NCBI RefSeq assembly: GCF_019218885.1
Contig: NZ_JAHUWT010000002.1
Coordinates: forward strand, 372,001-436,000
DNA: 64,000 nucleotides
Source of the DNA: Bordetella sp. BOR01
GTDB lineage: Bacteria; Pseudomonadota; Gammaproteobacteria; Burkholderiales; Burkholderiaceae_B
Direction of reading: 5' to 3'
Within the stretch, counting starts at the first letter, position 1. Each line of letters opens with the position of its first letter. Both the position numbers and the translations under genes were made by a program. This document shows positions 43,607 to 50,326 of this stretch, piece after piece. Under the pieces are notes generated by a model. It saw only the letters and a list, made by a program, of their open reading frames with translations. It was not told the origin of the DNA and did no database searches.

Positions 43607-43834
43607 ATGGAAGTCACTACAACTGAAAAGATGTTGTTGGACCGCTTCGGCGGATCTCCCTTGCTGTCTACTCAACAGGTGGCAGAGATTCTGCACAGAA
43701 GCCCCGAAGGCTTACGTATCACCATGAGTGGGAATACTGACGTGGCTCAATTGCTGCGTTCTTGCAAGCTCAAAATTGGTCGCCGGGTCTATTTCAGGGT
43801 TTCGTCGATCGCTCAGCTCATCGATGAAGCCTGA
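43607..43834 (+). CDS. Small HTH DNA-binding protein upstream of rep
   Basis: A 75-aa protein with a helix-turn-helix start (LLSTQQVAEILHRSPEGLRI) and a short wing (KIGRRVYFRVSSIAQLI), as in MerR-like excisionases and plasmid copy-control proteins. ATA-GGGA precedes ATG 43607. Its end overlaps the start of the TrfA-like gene, so it is likely to be co-translated with it, either as replication accessory or as regulator/excisionase. Confidence 0.7.
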   Translation: MEVTTTEKMLLDRFGGSPLLSTQQVAEILHRSPEGLRITMSGNTDVAQLLRSCKLKIGRRVYFRVSSIAQLIDEA

Positions 43835-44771
43835 GTCGGTCGTGAAAGTTGTACTTTGTCGACCGCAGAGTGCCGCTCGAGCCTTAGAACAGTCTTCCGC
43901 TTGGGAAAGAATTCAACAGCGGGCGCTAGAGGCGCAAATACAGGCGAAGAAACGTGCCGAAGGTGAAGCCAACAAGCCAGGGATGCTGTTTATTCCAGGT
44001 ATGGACAAGTACATGCGTGCTATGCCGAATTATCTAAGTCGCTCGCGGCTGTTCGCCCCGGTTGCATGGGAAAAAAGGCAGATGTACGAGGGTTCGGACT
44101 TGATCGATGGCAGCGAGAAAGTGACATTGAAAGGTTGGGGCCGGCAACTGACAGAGGATGTCGCCGATATTTGGTTTCATGCTCTGTACCTATGCTCGAA
44201 AGCGCCCATGGGGCAGGCGGTTAGGATTTCCCGGTGGAGATTCTTGCAAGATTTGGGGCGCCATTCGGGAGGATATGCATATGACTGGTTACATCGTGGT
44301 GTCATCGCTTTAAGCACTTTCACCATAGCCATCGAAGCGCGCACGGCAGACGGTATCCCAAAATTCAGTATCGGGACTCGTGCATCGAGCCGAGTCATGC
44401 ACATGCTGGACGGGTTTGATTACTGCGCTAGTGCTCGCGAGTACCGCCTCTGCATGGACCCCCGTTGGCGAGAGATTTTCGCGAATCGCGAGTATGGCTT
44501 GGTTGATTGGGAAAAACGTTTGCGAATGGGGCAGCGTCAGTATCAGGCCAAGAGCTTACAACGCCTTGTTTCTGTCTCTTCGGATAGGGTGCAGCGTTAT
44601 GGCTTGGAGTTCCTAAAGAAACGTGCGCAGTATGGCAGCCATATGAGTAAGTTTCGTAAGAATGCACTGGAGCCAGCCATGCGAGAGCTGGAGAGGCTTG
44701 ACGTGATCGCGGAGGGTCGGATTGAGAGGAGTCTTAAAGGCGCTGAGCAAGCTGTCTGGATCAAGTTATGA
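43824..44771 (+). CDS. TrfA-like plasmid replication initiator
   Basis: A 315-aa protein that resembles the TrfA group of plasmid initiators: PNYLSRSRLFAPV, then the segment with LFHALYLCSKAP-like spacing (IWFHALYLCSKAPMGQAVRI), FLQDLGRHSGGYAYDWLHRG and a winged-helix C-terminal half ending in a basic region (RELERLDVIAEGRIERS). TrfA binds iterons as a monomer and opens the origin together with DnaA. ATG 43824 overlaps the HTH gene. Iterons lie 0.1-0.4 kb downstream. It shows that the island derives from, or can exist as, a plasmid. Confidence 0.8.
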   Translation: MKPESVVKVVLCRPQSAARALEQSSAWERIQQRALEAQIQAKKRAEGEANKPGMLFIPGMDKYMRAMPNYLSRSRLFAPVAWEKRQMYEGSDLIDGSEKVTLKGWGRQLTEDVADIWFHALYLCSKAPMGQAVRISRWRFLQDLGRHSGGYAYDWLHRGVIALSTFTIAIEARTADGIPKFSIGTRASSRVMHMLDGFDYCASAREYRLCMDPRWREIFANREYGLVDWEKRLRMGQRQYQAKSLQRLVSVSSDRVQRYGLEFLKKRAQYGSHMSKFRKNALEPAMRELERLDVIAEGRIERSLKGAEQAVWIKL

Positions 44772-44876
44772 CTGTGTGGCTCTTGTCGCTGGCCTTTGTC
44801 TGTCACTGAAGATGTTGATGATTTCATCTTGCCTTGAAGTTATCAGTACAAGGTCATGGAAACATTAAAAATTTAT

Positions 44877-45222
44877 CGTTGTTGCGTTCCATTCGCTTAG
44901 TCCTCCATCGGCTGAGGATGGGGTGAGAGGCAACGAGATATGGCCTTGACACGCCTTGCAGCGAGAAATCAGCTGTGTCGCAAGATCATCCAGCAGCTTT
45001 TGCTCCCCACTTCTATCTTCGCCAGTCGGAGCAGGCCTGTGGATAAGTCCAAAATTTTAGCGTTGTTGCGTTCCATCATCTGTCGTTGTTAGGTTCCACA
45101 TTAGCGTTGTTGCGTTCCATAAACTCGTTGTTACGTTCCACCTCTGTTCTGGAAACCGTTGCAGGACAAGGCTTTCCAGGCAGCGTCTTGTTCTCTATCT
45201 TTCTTCTATCTTCTTTCTATCA
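44877..45222 (+). repeat. Iteron-type replication origin (oriV)
   Basis: Five direct copies of the 16-bp word CGTTGTTgCGTTCCAt start at 44877, 45061, 45084, 45105 and 45126; the last four are spaced 23, 21 and 21 bp, about two helix turns. A perfect DnaA box (TGTGGATAA, reverse of TTATCCACA) is at 45038-45046. Then a pyrimidine-rich stretch at about 45190-45222 repeats TCTATCTT three times and may be the unwinding region. No gene of good quality lies here; a 53-codon frame at 45238-45399 is possible but unsupported. Region 44772-45615 is otherwise empty. Confidence 0.8.
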
Positions 45223-45615
45223 GAAACACGTGTGGATATGCTCGTTAGTGGTGATGGTTTGGTTGTTGTTCATGGCGGAGCTAGGCAGGCTGACGCTGAA
45301 AGCAGACGGGCTACGATTTCAGATCTGGAGATTACCGAGGCATGCGAACGCAGATTTTTCTGTACGCAGATCCCAGACATACTGCGTTTGCCGCAGTAAA
45401 CCTAAAAGCGTGTTGTTAAGCAAAATAAAAGTAATCCAGCGTAATTAAAAAGATTAGATACGATCTTCTTACTGCTGACTCGGTGAAACAACGGTATCTT
45501 GAACGCCATCAAAGAATCGGCATTAATGGAGCCATGCCAAAATTAAGAAATGGTCGAGAATCGCGAGTCGTCCGTCGATTTATCGACAGCATTTTGTCGT
45601 GACGTCAGAGTTTGT

Positions 45616-45932
45616 GCCCGGGTGGTGAAATTGGTAGACGCAGGGGACTCATAGAGATTTGAGCCCTCGTGGAGAAATCCTCGGGGTGAAGTCCGTCAAA
45701 CTCGGTGAAGGCCCTGGACACTTGTCCGAGCTAATGCCGAGCCAAGCTTGGAGCCTTAAAATTCCAAGAAGGTGTAGAGAGCAGACGGCGGACACCTAAA
45801 GTCGAAAGGCTATGGTGAAGGCGTGCTCCAGACCACGAACGTCGCTTTCGAGCGATGGCGGCGAAAGCCGAAGTGGTACGAAAATCCCCCGCCATAATCG
45901 GCGTGCCGGTTCGAGTCCGGCCCCGGGCACCA
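45616..45932 (+). tRNA. tRNA-Leu(CAA) interrupted by a group I intron
   Basis: Class II tRNA with a long variable arm. The 5' exon is 45616-45650 and is identical over 35 nt to the intact tRNA-Leu(CAA) at 62236-62320. The 3' exon is 45881-45932 with encoded CCA. The acceptor stem GCCCGGG/CCCGGGC and anticodon stem GGGGA/TCCCC pair exactly once the insert is removed, leaving the loop CTCAAAA and anticodon CAA. The mature tRNA would be 87 nt; its variable arm differs from that of the chromosomal copy. It is an island-encoded second tRNA-Leu(CAA). Confidence 0.9.
45651..45880 (+). ncRNA. Group I self-splicing intron in the tRNA-Leu anticodon loop
   Basis: Insert of about 230 nt between positions 34 and 35 of the tRNA. 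Core motifs match the small bacterial tRNA introns of the Azoarcus tRNA-Ile type: AATGCCGAGCCAAGCTTGG, GAAGGTGTAGAGAGCAGACG, ACCTAAAG...GGCTATGGTGAAGG and the final G. The P7 pairing is GAGCA/TGCTC where Azoarcus has GACTA/TAGTC, a compensatory change. A GAAA tetraloop hairpin (GGCGAAAGCC) lies in the P9 region, and P9.0 pairs ACCAC with GTGGT. Internal guide GAG at 45661-45663 pairs with exon CTC, giving C-G at the 5' splice site rather than the usual U-G. No homing endonuclease is encoded. Confidence 0.88.
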
Positions 45933-46370
45933 ATTAAAAAATTTTCCAGCGCAGGGCTTTGCTACTCCCGTGAAAGGGTCTTAACGTGACGAGTAGCCGT
46001 TGAACGCCTAGTCTGTTGGTCTCCAAGCATAGCTTCGCATTTTCAACCGCTGGCTTGATCGATACGCCGTACACCTCCCCCCCGCCCCTCGCACGCGAGG
46101 GGAGCGAGTCGCCCTCTGTCGTCAAGGGACCAGAGGATGGCCATTGGCCTACCCCATCCTCTGATCCTTGTCACAAGCGTAGATCGCTCCTGTCGCGTCA
46201 AGGGGCCGAGTCCTCGCCCGTTCCGGGCTGCGGGCCGCACCAACCCCTTGACCCGCCATCCACTGGTGACAACGACTAGACATAGATTTACGTGAGCAGA
46301 AAATTTCCATGAGAGTTGTTCATCCCGGGAGTTCTTCATCCCATGGGAATTATTCATCCGGGCCCGGTAC
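45933..46370. other. Intergenic region with inverted and direct repeats
   Basis: No gene seen. A long inverted repeat pairs CAGAGGATGG (about 46130) with CCATCCTCTG (about 46154). Three direct copies of TTnTTCATCC, spaced by 17-18 bp, lie at about 46317-46357, downstream of the virB6 terminator. Their role is unknown; they may be protein-binding sites of the plasmid backbone. Confidence 0.4.
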
Positions 46371-46395
46371 AAAAAAAAGCCGAGCAGTGCTCGGC
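46371..46395 (-). terminator. Rho-independent terminator of the virB segment
   Basis: GCCGAGCAGTGCTCGGC is a hairpin with 7-8 bp stem, flanked by eight A on the plus strand, which is a T-run for minus-strand transcripts. It lies 22 bp after the virB6 stop codon. Confidence 0.85.
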
Positions 46396-46416
46396 ACAAT
46401 TTAGCTGCGACACGTT

Positions 46417-47460
46417 CTAGCCCCGAGCCACTCGATTTGCCCTTGGCGTAGTGATTTTTCGATATACCGCCAATGGTGCCGTTGCCGTTGATACCGCTGC
46501 GTTCTTTGCAATGCGGACATCAGCACGCATCTTATTGATGCCACGTTTGAGGTTCGTTGGCCGCATAGACGTTAATCCGCCCTTAGTATTTCCATAGGCC
46601 CAAGCGACGGCACCAAGAGTACTGATGGCCACGCCGCCGCCCAGCGCGGAAGCGATTGAAGAAAGCTGCATCATGACCAGTGCGCCGATGACGCAGAGTG
46701 CGACAGCGGGCAACGCGGCACTTATTGCCACATCCGCCACGCCATCTGCTGTACTGGCAGCGGTGAGGTACGTTTGCAATATGGTCAAAATTAGCCTTAC
46801 AGCGCCAGCGGCCATTACGGCCATGAAAACATAATTGAGTGTTTGGGCGATCCACGAATCGAAGAAACGCTTCGTACCGTCAAATATCAATAGCAAAATG
46901 AAGATCGGGCCGATCCCTAGCAGAATAGATAGCGCGAGCTTCGACAGGATGAGTAGGAACGCGCCGTAGGCAGTGGCGACAAGGCCTGCACCCCATATGG
47001 CGAGGGCGATACCTAGTTTGCCCAGATCGGGGAGAAATCGTCCACTGGCGTTGCCGCTTGCCCAATAGGTATTTCCGAAGTCGTATATCTGAGACATAAG
47101 CGAATCTAAGAATTGGACGTTTCCTGTGCTTTCTGCATTACCCGAGGACACGATATTGGCCAACGCTTCTGGACTCTGCCACAAGAAGTCCGCGATGACG
47201 CCGTTATAGTTTCCGATCGTCAGAGCAAAAGCGCATATAACCGATAGCCTGATTAGTCGGGTTGTGCCATCTATCACGGGTTCCGAGATCATGCCGCGCA
47301 TCATTGACCAGCCCCACAGCATGACGTAGATCATGAGCAAGGTAGTTGTCACTGGCGTGATCGACGCAATCACATCAGTGGCAACGTCCGTCACGTATCC
47401 GGATAACGCGCCATTGAGCTCTGAGAGTATCCGCTCATAAAAGTGAAAATCGGCAGCCAT
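46417..47460 (-). CDS. virB6: VirB6/TrbL-like type IV secretion membrane protein
   Basis: Polytopic inner-membrane protein of 347 aa with about six hydrophobic segments, for example ITPVTTTLLMIYVMLWGWSM, AYGAFLLILSKLALSILLGI and PIFILLLIFDGTKRFFDSW. This last block (GP-I-F-I-L...F-D-x-T-x-x-F-F-x-x-W) is typical for VirB6. VirB6 forms part of the inner-membrane base of T4SS. AAGGA precedes ATG 47460. The gene order virB5-eex-virB6 is that of IncN/IncW-type conjugation systems, but the other T4SS genes are missing. Confidence 0.85.
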   Translation of the reverse strand: MAADFHFYERILSELNGALSGYVTDVATDVIASITPVTTTLLMIYVMLWGWSMMRGMISEPVIDGTTRLIRLSVICAFALTIGNYNGVIADFLWQSPEALANIVSSGNAESTGNVQFLDSLMSQIYDFGNTYWASGNASGRFLPDLGKLGIALAIWGAGLVATAYGAFLLILSKLALSILLGIGPIFILLLIFDGTKRFFDSWIAQTLNYVFMAVMAAGAVRLILTILQTYLTAASTADGVADVAISAALPAVALCVIGALVMMQLSSIASALGGGVAISTLGAVAWAYGNTKGGLTSMRPTNLKRGINKMRADVRIAKNAAVSTATAPLAVYRKITTPRANRVARG

Positions 47461-47462
47461 GG

Positions 47463-47705
47463 TCACCATCCTTTTGGTAGGCGGGGTTGTGCGGCATCAA
47501 GTGAACTTGCCGTTCGCACTTTTTCACACGTTGCGTTATCTATTTTTCCTACGCAGTACTTCTCAAGAAATGCGCTAGGGGTTGTGGCTACGCCATCCAC
47601 GTTGGGATGGTGGGGATCTGCGACGCTCGGTACTTGATCAGAGCACGCTGATAGAAGAGCCAGTAGCATTGCGGCTGCAACAGACTTTATTTCCATTTCT
47701 TTCAT
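47463..47705 (-). CDS. Small lipoprotein in the entry-exclusion (eex) position
   Basis: Lipoprotein of about 80 aa: signal sequence AAAMLLALLSACSDQ with lipobox LLSAC, then a short periplasmic part with two cysteines (YCVGKIDNATCEKV). It lies between virB5 and virB6, exactly where IncN and IncW systems have their entry-exclusion lipoprotein. AAGGA precedes ATG 47705. The last residues AAQPRLPKGW repeat the end of the neighbouring VirB5 (AAQPSLPNGW). An Eex role is inferred from position and size; VirB7-like is an alternative. Confidence 0.6.
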   Translation of the reverse strand: MKEMEIKSVAAAMLLALLSACSDQVPSVADPHHPNVDGVATTPSAFLEKYCVGKIDNATCEKVRTASSLDAAQPRLPKGW

Positions 47706-47712
47706 CGTCCTT

Positions 47713-48408
47713 CTACCAGCCATTAGGCAATGAAGGTTGAGCAGCTTTTATCGCGATTTCTCGGGCCTGCTGATGCTGAATATCACGCTGCGTTCGTGCC
47801 AGAAAAGCGATTGTGTTGAGTTTGTTTTGCTCGTTGGCCAACATGGCTTGTTCGGCCTGAATGCGGGCTTGCAAATCCAGAATATCCTTTTGCTCAGGCG
47901 CATCATTCACTTTATCGAGCAAAGTTTGAATCGCAGTAAATCTTTTGCTTGCTTGGCGATATCCTTCTTCGCCCATCGCCCTATTAAGGGCATTCTGGTT
48001 TTGGGTGTTGATAAATGCTTGGTTTATGTCGCTTCCCGTGGTGAGCCCGGCATTGTCAGCATCGACCAGACTTGCCGCCTGGCGGATGGCGTTTGCTGAC
48101 TCCACAAGTCCCTCCATGTTCTGGCCACTGAGCGCGTGTTGGTACTCACTGGGAAGGTAGTTGCGTAACTCCGGGTTGTTTACTAGGTCCGCCATGCCGC
48201 GCAACCCGTTCTGACTGGTGTACTGACGCTGCAATTGCTGGAGTTGTTGCTGCATTTGCTCGAACTGTTTTCCCCATGCTTCGACTTGCTGCATTGCTTG
48301 GGCGAGATTCGATGCGTCGATTACTGGGATACCACCAGCAAAGGCACTTTGCCCTGCGGATAGAACCATAATCAGGACCAGGGACTGCGCTAGAGTTTTC
48401 CTCTTCAT
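47713..48408 (-). CDS. virB5: VirB5-like type IV secretion pilus-tip protein
   Basis: VirB5-type minor pilin, 231 aa. The signal peptide (LAQSLVLIMVLSAGQSAFA) precedes GGIPVIDASNLAQAMQQVEA and a long glutamine-rich coiled-coil (WGKQFEQMQQQLQQLQRQY). The C-terminal part is helical with EQAMLANEQNKLN. VirB5 sits at the tip of the T-pilus and contacts the recipient. ATG 48408 has GGAGCTAGG upstream; ATG 48420 has none. Confidence 0.85.
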   Translation of the reverse strand: MKRKTLAQSLVLIMVLSAGQSAFAGGIPVIDASNLAQAMQQVEAWGKQFEQMQQQLQQLQRQYTSQNGLRGMADLVNNPELRNYLPSEYQHALSGQNMEGLVESANAIRQAASLVDADNAGLTTGSDINQAFINTQNQNALNRAMGEEGYRQASKRFTAIQTLLDKVNDAPEQKDILDLQARIQAEQAMLANEQNKLNTIAFLARTQRDIQHQQAREIAIKAAQPSLPNGW

Positions 48409-48454
48409 GCCTAGCTCCATGTTAACGAGTGAGTTTTCGCGGGCGCGAAAATGG

Positions 48455-48808
48455 CTATGAGTGGGCAGTGCCCTGTCGGCCAGCAGTTGAGGTACTCATT
48501 CGCAAGGACAGTGCTACTAGACCGCCAAGCACGGCACCGGGTCCGGCGAGGGTACGGAGTTGCTCCCCGTAGAAAATGATTTCTGCTCCTGTATGAAAAA
48601 CAAAGAGCAATGCCAAGAATAGGCAAGCGTGTATGACGAAATAGTTTGCGGACTTAGGCGTGAGTAAAGCGTCCACACCACCATTCTCAATTAGAGTTCG
48701 ACCGATCTTCACTGCCCGGTGAACTTGCGCTATGACGAAGAACGTTGAAATCAGCGCAAACCCGATAGTGCTGGCGAGTGTTTCTAGATCAAGACTGGAC
48801 TCATTCAT
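48455..48808 (-). CDS. Small membrane protein at the head of the virB segment
   Basis: Hydrophobic protein of 117 aa with three probable TM segments (ASTIGFALISTFFVIAQ; YFVIHACLFLALLFVFHTGA; GAVLGGLVALSLRMS). AGGAG precedes ATG 48808. It is the first gene of the minus-strand unit that includes virB5, eex-like and virB6, and lies just behind the double operator at 48856-48896. It does not look like VirB2 or VirB3. Function unknown. Confidence 0.6.
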   Translation of the reverse strand: MNESSLDLETLASTIGFALISTFFVIAQVHRAVKIGRTLIENGGVDALLTPKSANYFVIHACLFLALLFVFHTGAEIIFYGEQLRTLAGPGAVLGGLVALSLRMSTSTAGRQGTAHS

Positions 48809-48855
48809 CGTTCGACTCCTTCTGTATGAATGAAGTTGACAAGCGATTTCGCTTG

Positions 48856-48896
48856 TCAAAATATACTATTTTGATAATCAAAATATCATATTTCGA
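48856..48896. promoter_or_regulatory. Double operator TCAAAATA-N3-TATTTTGA
   Basis: Two adjacent 19-bp palindromes: TCAAAATATACTATTTTGA at 48856-48874 (perfect) and TCAAAATATCATATTTCGA at 48878-48896 (one base off). Their centres are 22 bp apart, two helix turns. They lie 48 bp upstream of the minus-strand virB unit. A third copy is at 49464-49480. Confidence 0.65.
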
Positions 48897-48927
48897 TAGA
48901 TAAATCACCTAAATATGAATGTTCGAA

Positions 48928-49038
48928 ATGCAGGAAGAAGCTGCTCGGCATTTTGTTTATGCGAGGTTCATTCGAAGAGAAATCGACGGTAAATGGGGCG
49001 CGTCTCAGTTAGCCGTACGCAGAGTGTCTTGGAAGTGA
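48928..49038 (+). pseudogene. Possible truncated small gene behind the double operator
   Basis: A 36-codon frame starting at ATG 48928 reads like protein sequence (EEAARHFVYARFIRREIDGK, then GASQLAVRRVSWK) and begins 32 bp after the operator. It may be the N-terminal stub of a lost regulator. The rest of 49039-49463 holds no gene that I can support. Confidence 0.3.
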
Positions 49039-49463
49039 CCGCTGCATGTACTGAGTATGTCTTGAATGTGTCTTGGATAGTCTCGGATGCGTACTGAAGA
49101 TGTACGCACGTAGTCCTAATATTGTTCGCTTTATGTATGGGAAAGCGTGCCTCTGGGGTGTTGAGAGTCCTTTGGGGCAGTTACTAGGGCAGGATAGGCT
49201 TTTCGGTGCCAAATGTAATACAAGCTCCGATTTTGACTGCCTGTTTTTTTCTGGAATGCCTTGCTATGGTGGACTTGAAGCTGCACTAAAGATGAACGGC
49301 GTGTAGAGATCGCAGCGGATGACGGTACAGCTTGGCAAGCACCGATAACGTTGGTTCAACATCACAGCAAAGCATTACGCAATATTGCCAAGGCATGGCT
49401 ATGGAAGCACTGCATAACTACAAAAGTTAGAAAAATGATCAAAATTCCTGTTGAAAAATGCCG

Positions 49464-49480
49464 CAAAATAGCATATTTTG
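49464..49480. promoter_or_regulatory. Third operator CAAAATA-N3-TATTTTG
   Basis: CAAAATAGCATATTTTG has the same 7-bp arms as the double operator at 48856-48896. A half site (TCAAAAT) lies 24 bp to its left. It is 39 bp upstream of the small plus-strand gene at 49520, so one regulator may control both directions. Confidence 0.6.
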
Positions 49481-49519
49481 ATCATTCATTTTCATATGGT
49501 TTGTGGATGAAAACGTTCT

Positions 49520-49795
49520 ATGGATGCACCAATGATATTGACCCCAAAGGTTTTGGTGGGGATTGCCAAAACGGGCGCAGTATTTTCTACTGAAGTACGC
49601 GCAACAGCTGATGGCTTTCAAGTAATGATTTCGTTTATGGGGTCTGAGCCGTTGCCGTTGATGACTGTTCGAGGAACCATCCGGACCTTTAAATCCTGGG
49701 CAACGTGCATGCGTTATCTGAGATCAGTTGGGATTACGCGTGTGATGGTGGACATGGAGAAATGGGACATAGGCGAATCGCCGGTCGAGGAGTGA
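49520..49795 (+). CDS. Small plasmid-backbone protein, unassigned
   Basis: A 91-aa protein without a recognised domain. It has a beta-strand-rich middle (STEVRATADGFQVMISFMG) and a helical C-terminal part (FKSWATCMRYLRSVGITRVM). Similar small proteins are found next to partition or stability genes on broad-host-range plasmids, but I cannot name the family safely. ATG 49520 or ATG 49532 may be used; neither has a strong RBS. It is 3 nt before the antitoxin gene and lies behind the operator at 49464. Confidence 0.55.
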   Translation: MDAPMILTPKVLVGIAKTGAVFSTEVRATADGFQVMISFMGSEPLPLMTVRGTIRTFKSWATCMRYLRSVGITRVMVDMEKWDIGESPVEE

Positions 49796-49798
49796 AGC

Positions 49799-50002
49799 AT
49801 GAATGTCTCTACAGGCAGTAAGGTAATCAGCCATGATGAGGAGCGCGACGCACGCTTGCGGGCTATTAACTTCGCTCGCGGTAGCGTTCGTTTCGAGGGT
49901 TTTGTTCTATCAGCAGAAGTTGAAGAGATTAATCGTCGCTTTATTAATGGTGAGCTGACTGGTGATGAGCATATCGCAGCAATCAAAGACATCGTCACTT
50001 GA
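49799..50002 (+). CDS. VbhA-like Fic antitoxin (class I inhibitory motif), orphan
   Basis: A 67-aa helical protein with ARGSVRFEGFVLSAEVEEIN followed by RRFINGELTGDEHIAAIK. The sequence S29-V-R-F-E33-G34 fits the Fic inhibition motif (S/T)xxxE(G/N), in which the glutamate blocks the ATP site of the toxin. The remainder resembles the antitoxin VbhA domain found on conjugative plasmids. GAGGAG is about 6 nt before ATG 49799. No Fic protein (HPFxxGNG) is seen in the window, so it is an orphan here, or acts on a Fic protein elsewhere or delivered by the T4SS. Confidence 0.75.
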   Translation: MNVSTGSKVISHDEERDARLRAINFARGSVRFEGFVLSAEVEEINRRFINGELTGDEHIAAIKDIVT

Positions 50003-50326
50003 CTGCTTGTCTCTCTGTAGACCAATCACAGCCGTCGATAACTCATCCAGCGTATGGAAGCCATGTTGCCCGGAGCCCACTAGTCCGGGGGACTAGTGGG
50101 TGTCGTGGTAGGAGCCGGGGCGGCAGGCCTGGTGCCCGCTTGGGCGGGCAGCACTCCGTATCCCGCGACAGGTATGGCTTGTGAGAACAAGGGGCTGATA
50201 TACGTTATACATGGTGCTGAGCGAACGCGCTGAGCATTAAGTTTGTCACTCTGGACGACAACTGTCATACAGTAGAATCAGGTTGCTTTAGACGTGAAGA
50301 GCTGACGTCACGCATCCGACCGGTCG
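50003..50326. other. Intergenic region with two strong inverted repeats
   Basis: No gene seen. CCCACTAGTC and GACTAGTGGG form a perfect 10-bp inverted repeat around CGGGG at 50076-50100. A second hairpin TGCCCGC-ttgg-GCGGGCA lies at about 50131-50149. Neither has a T-run. They may be a terminator of the backbone genes or part of a transfer site; this is the boundary between plasmid core and defence cargo. Confidence 0.5.

Noticed and set aside
45086-45448. 120-codon frame starting inside the iterons
   Set aside because: Its first part is translated iteron sequence, it has no ribosome site and no family features. The stretch is better explained as an origin.
46317-46357. Three TTnTTCATCC repeats considered as CRISPR-like array
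   Set aside because: Repeat unit of 10 bp with 17-18-bp period, no spacers of 30 bp and no cas genes; not a CRISPR array.
46417-48808. Functional conjugation system (full ICE)
   Set aside because: Only virB5, an eex-like gene, virB6 and a small membrane protein are present. No relaxase, VirB4, VirB8-B11 or coupling protein is seen, so self-transfer is not supported.
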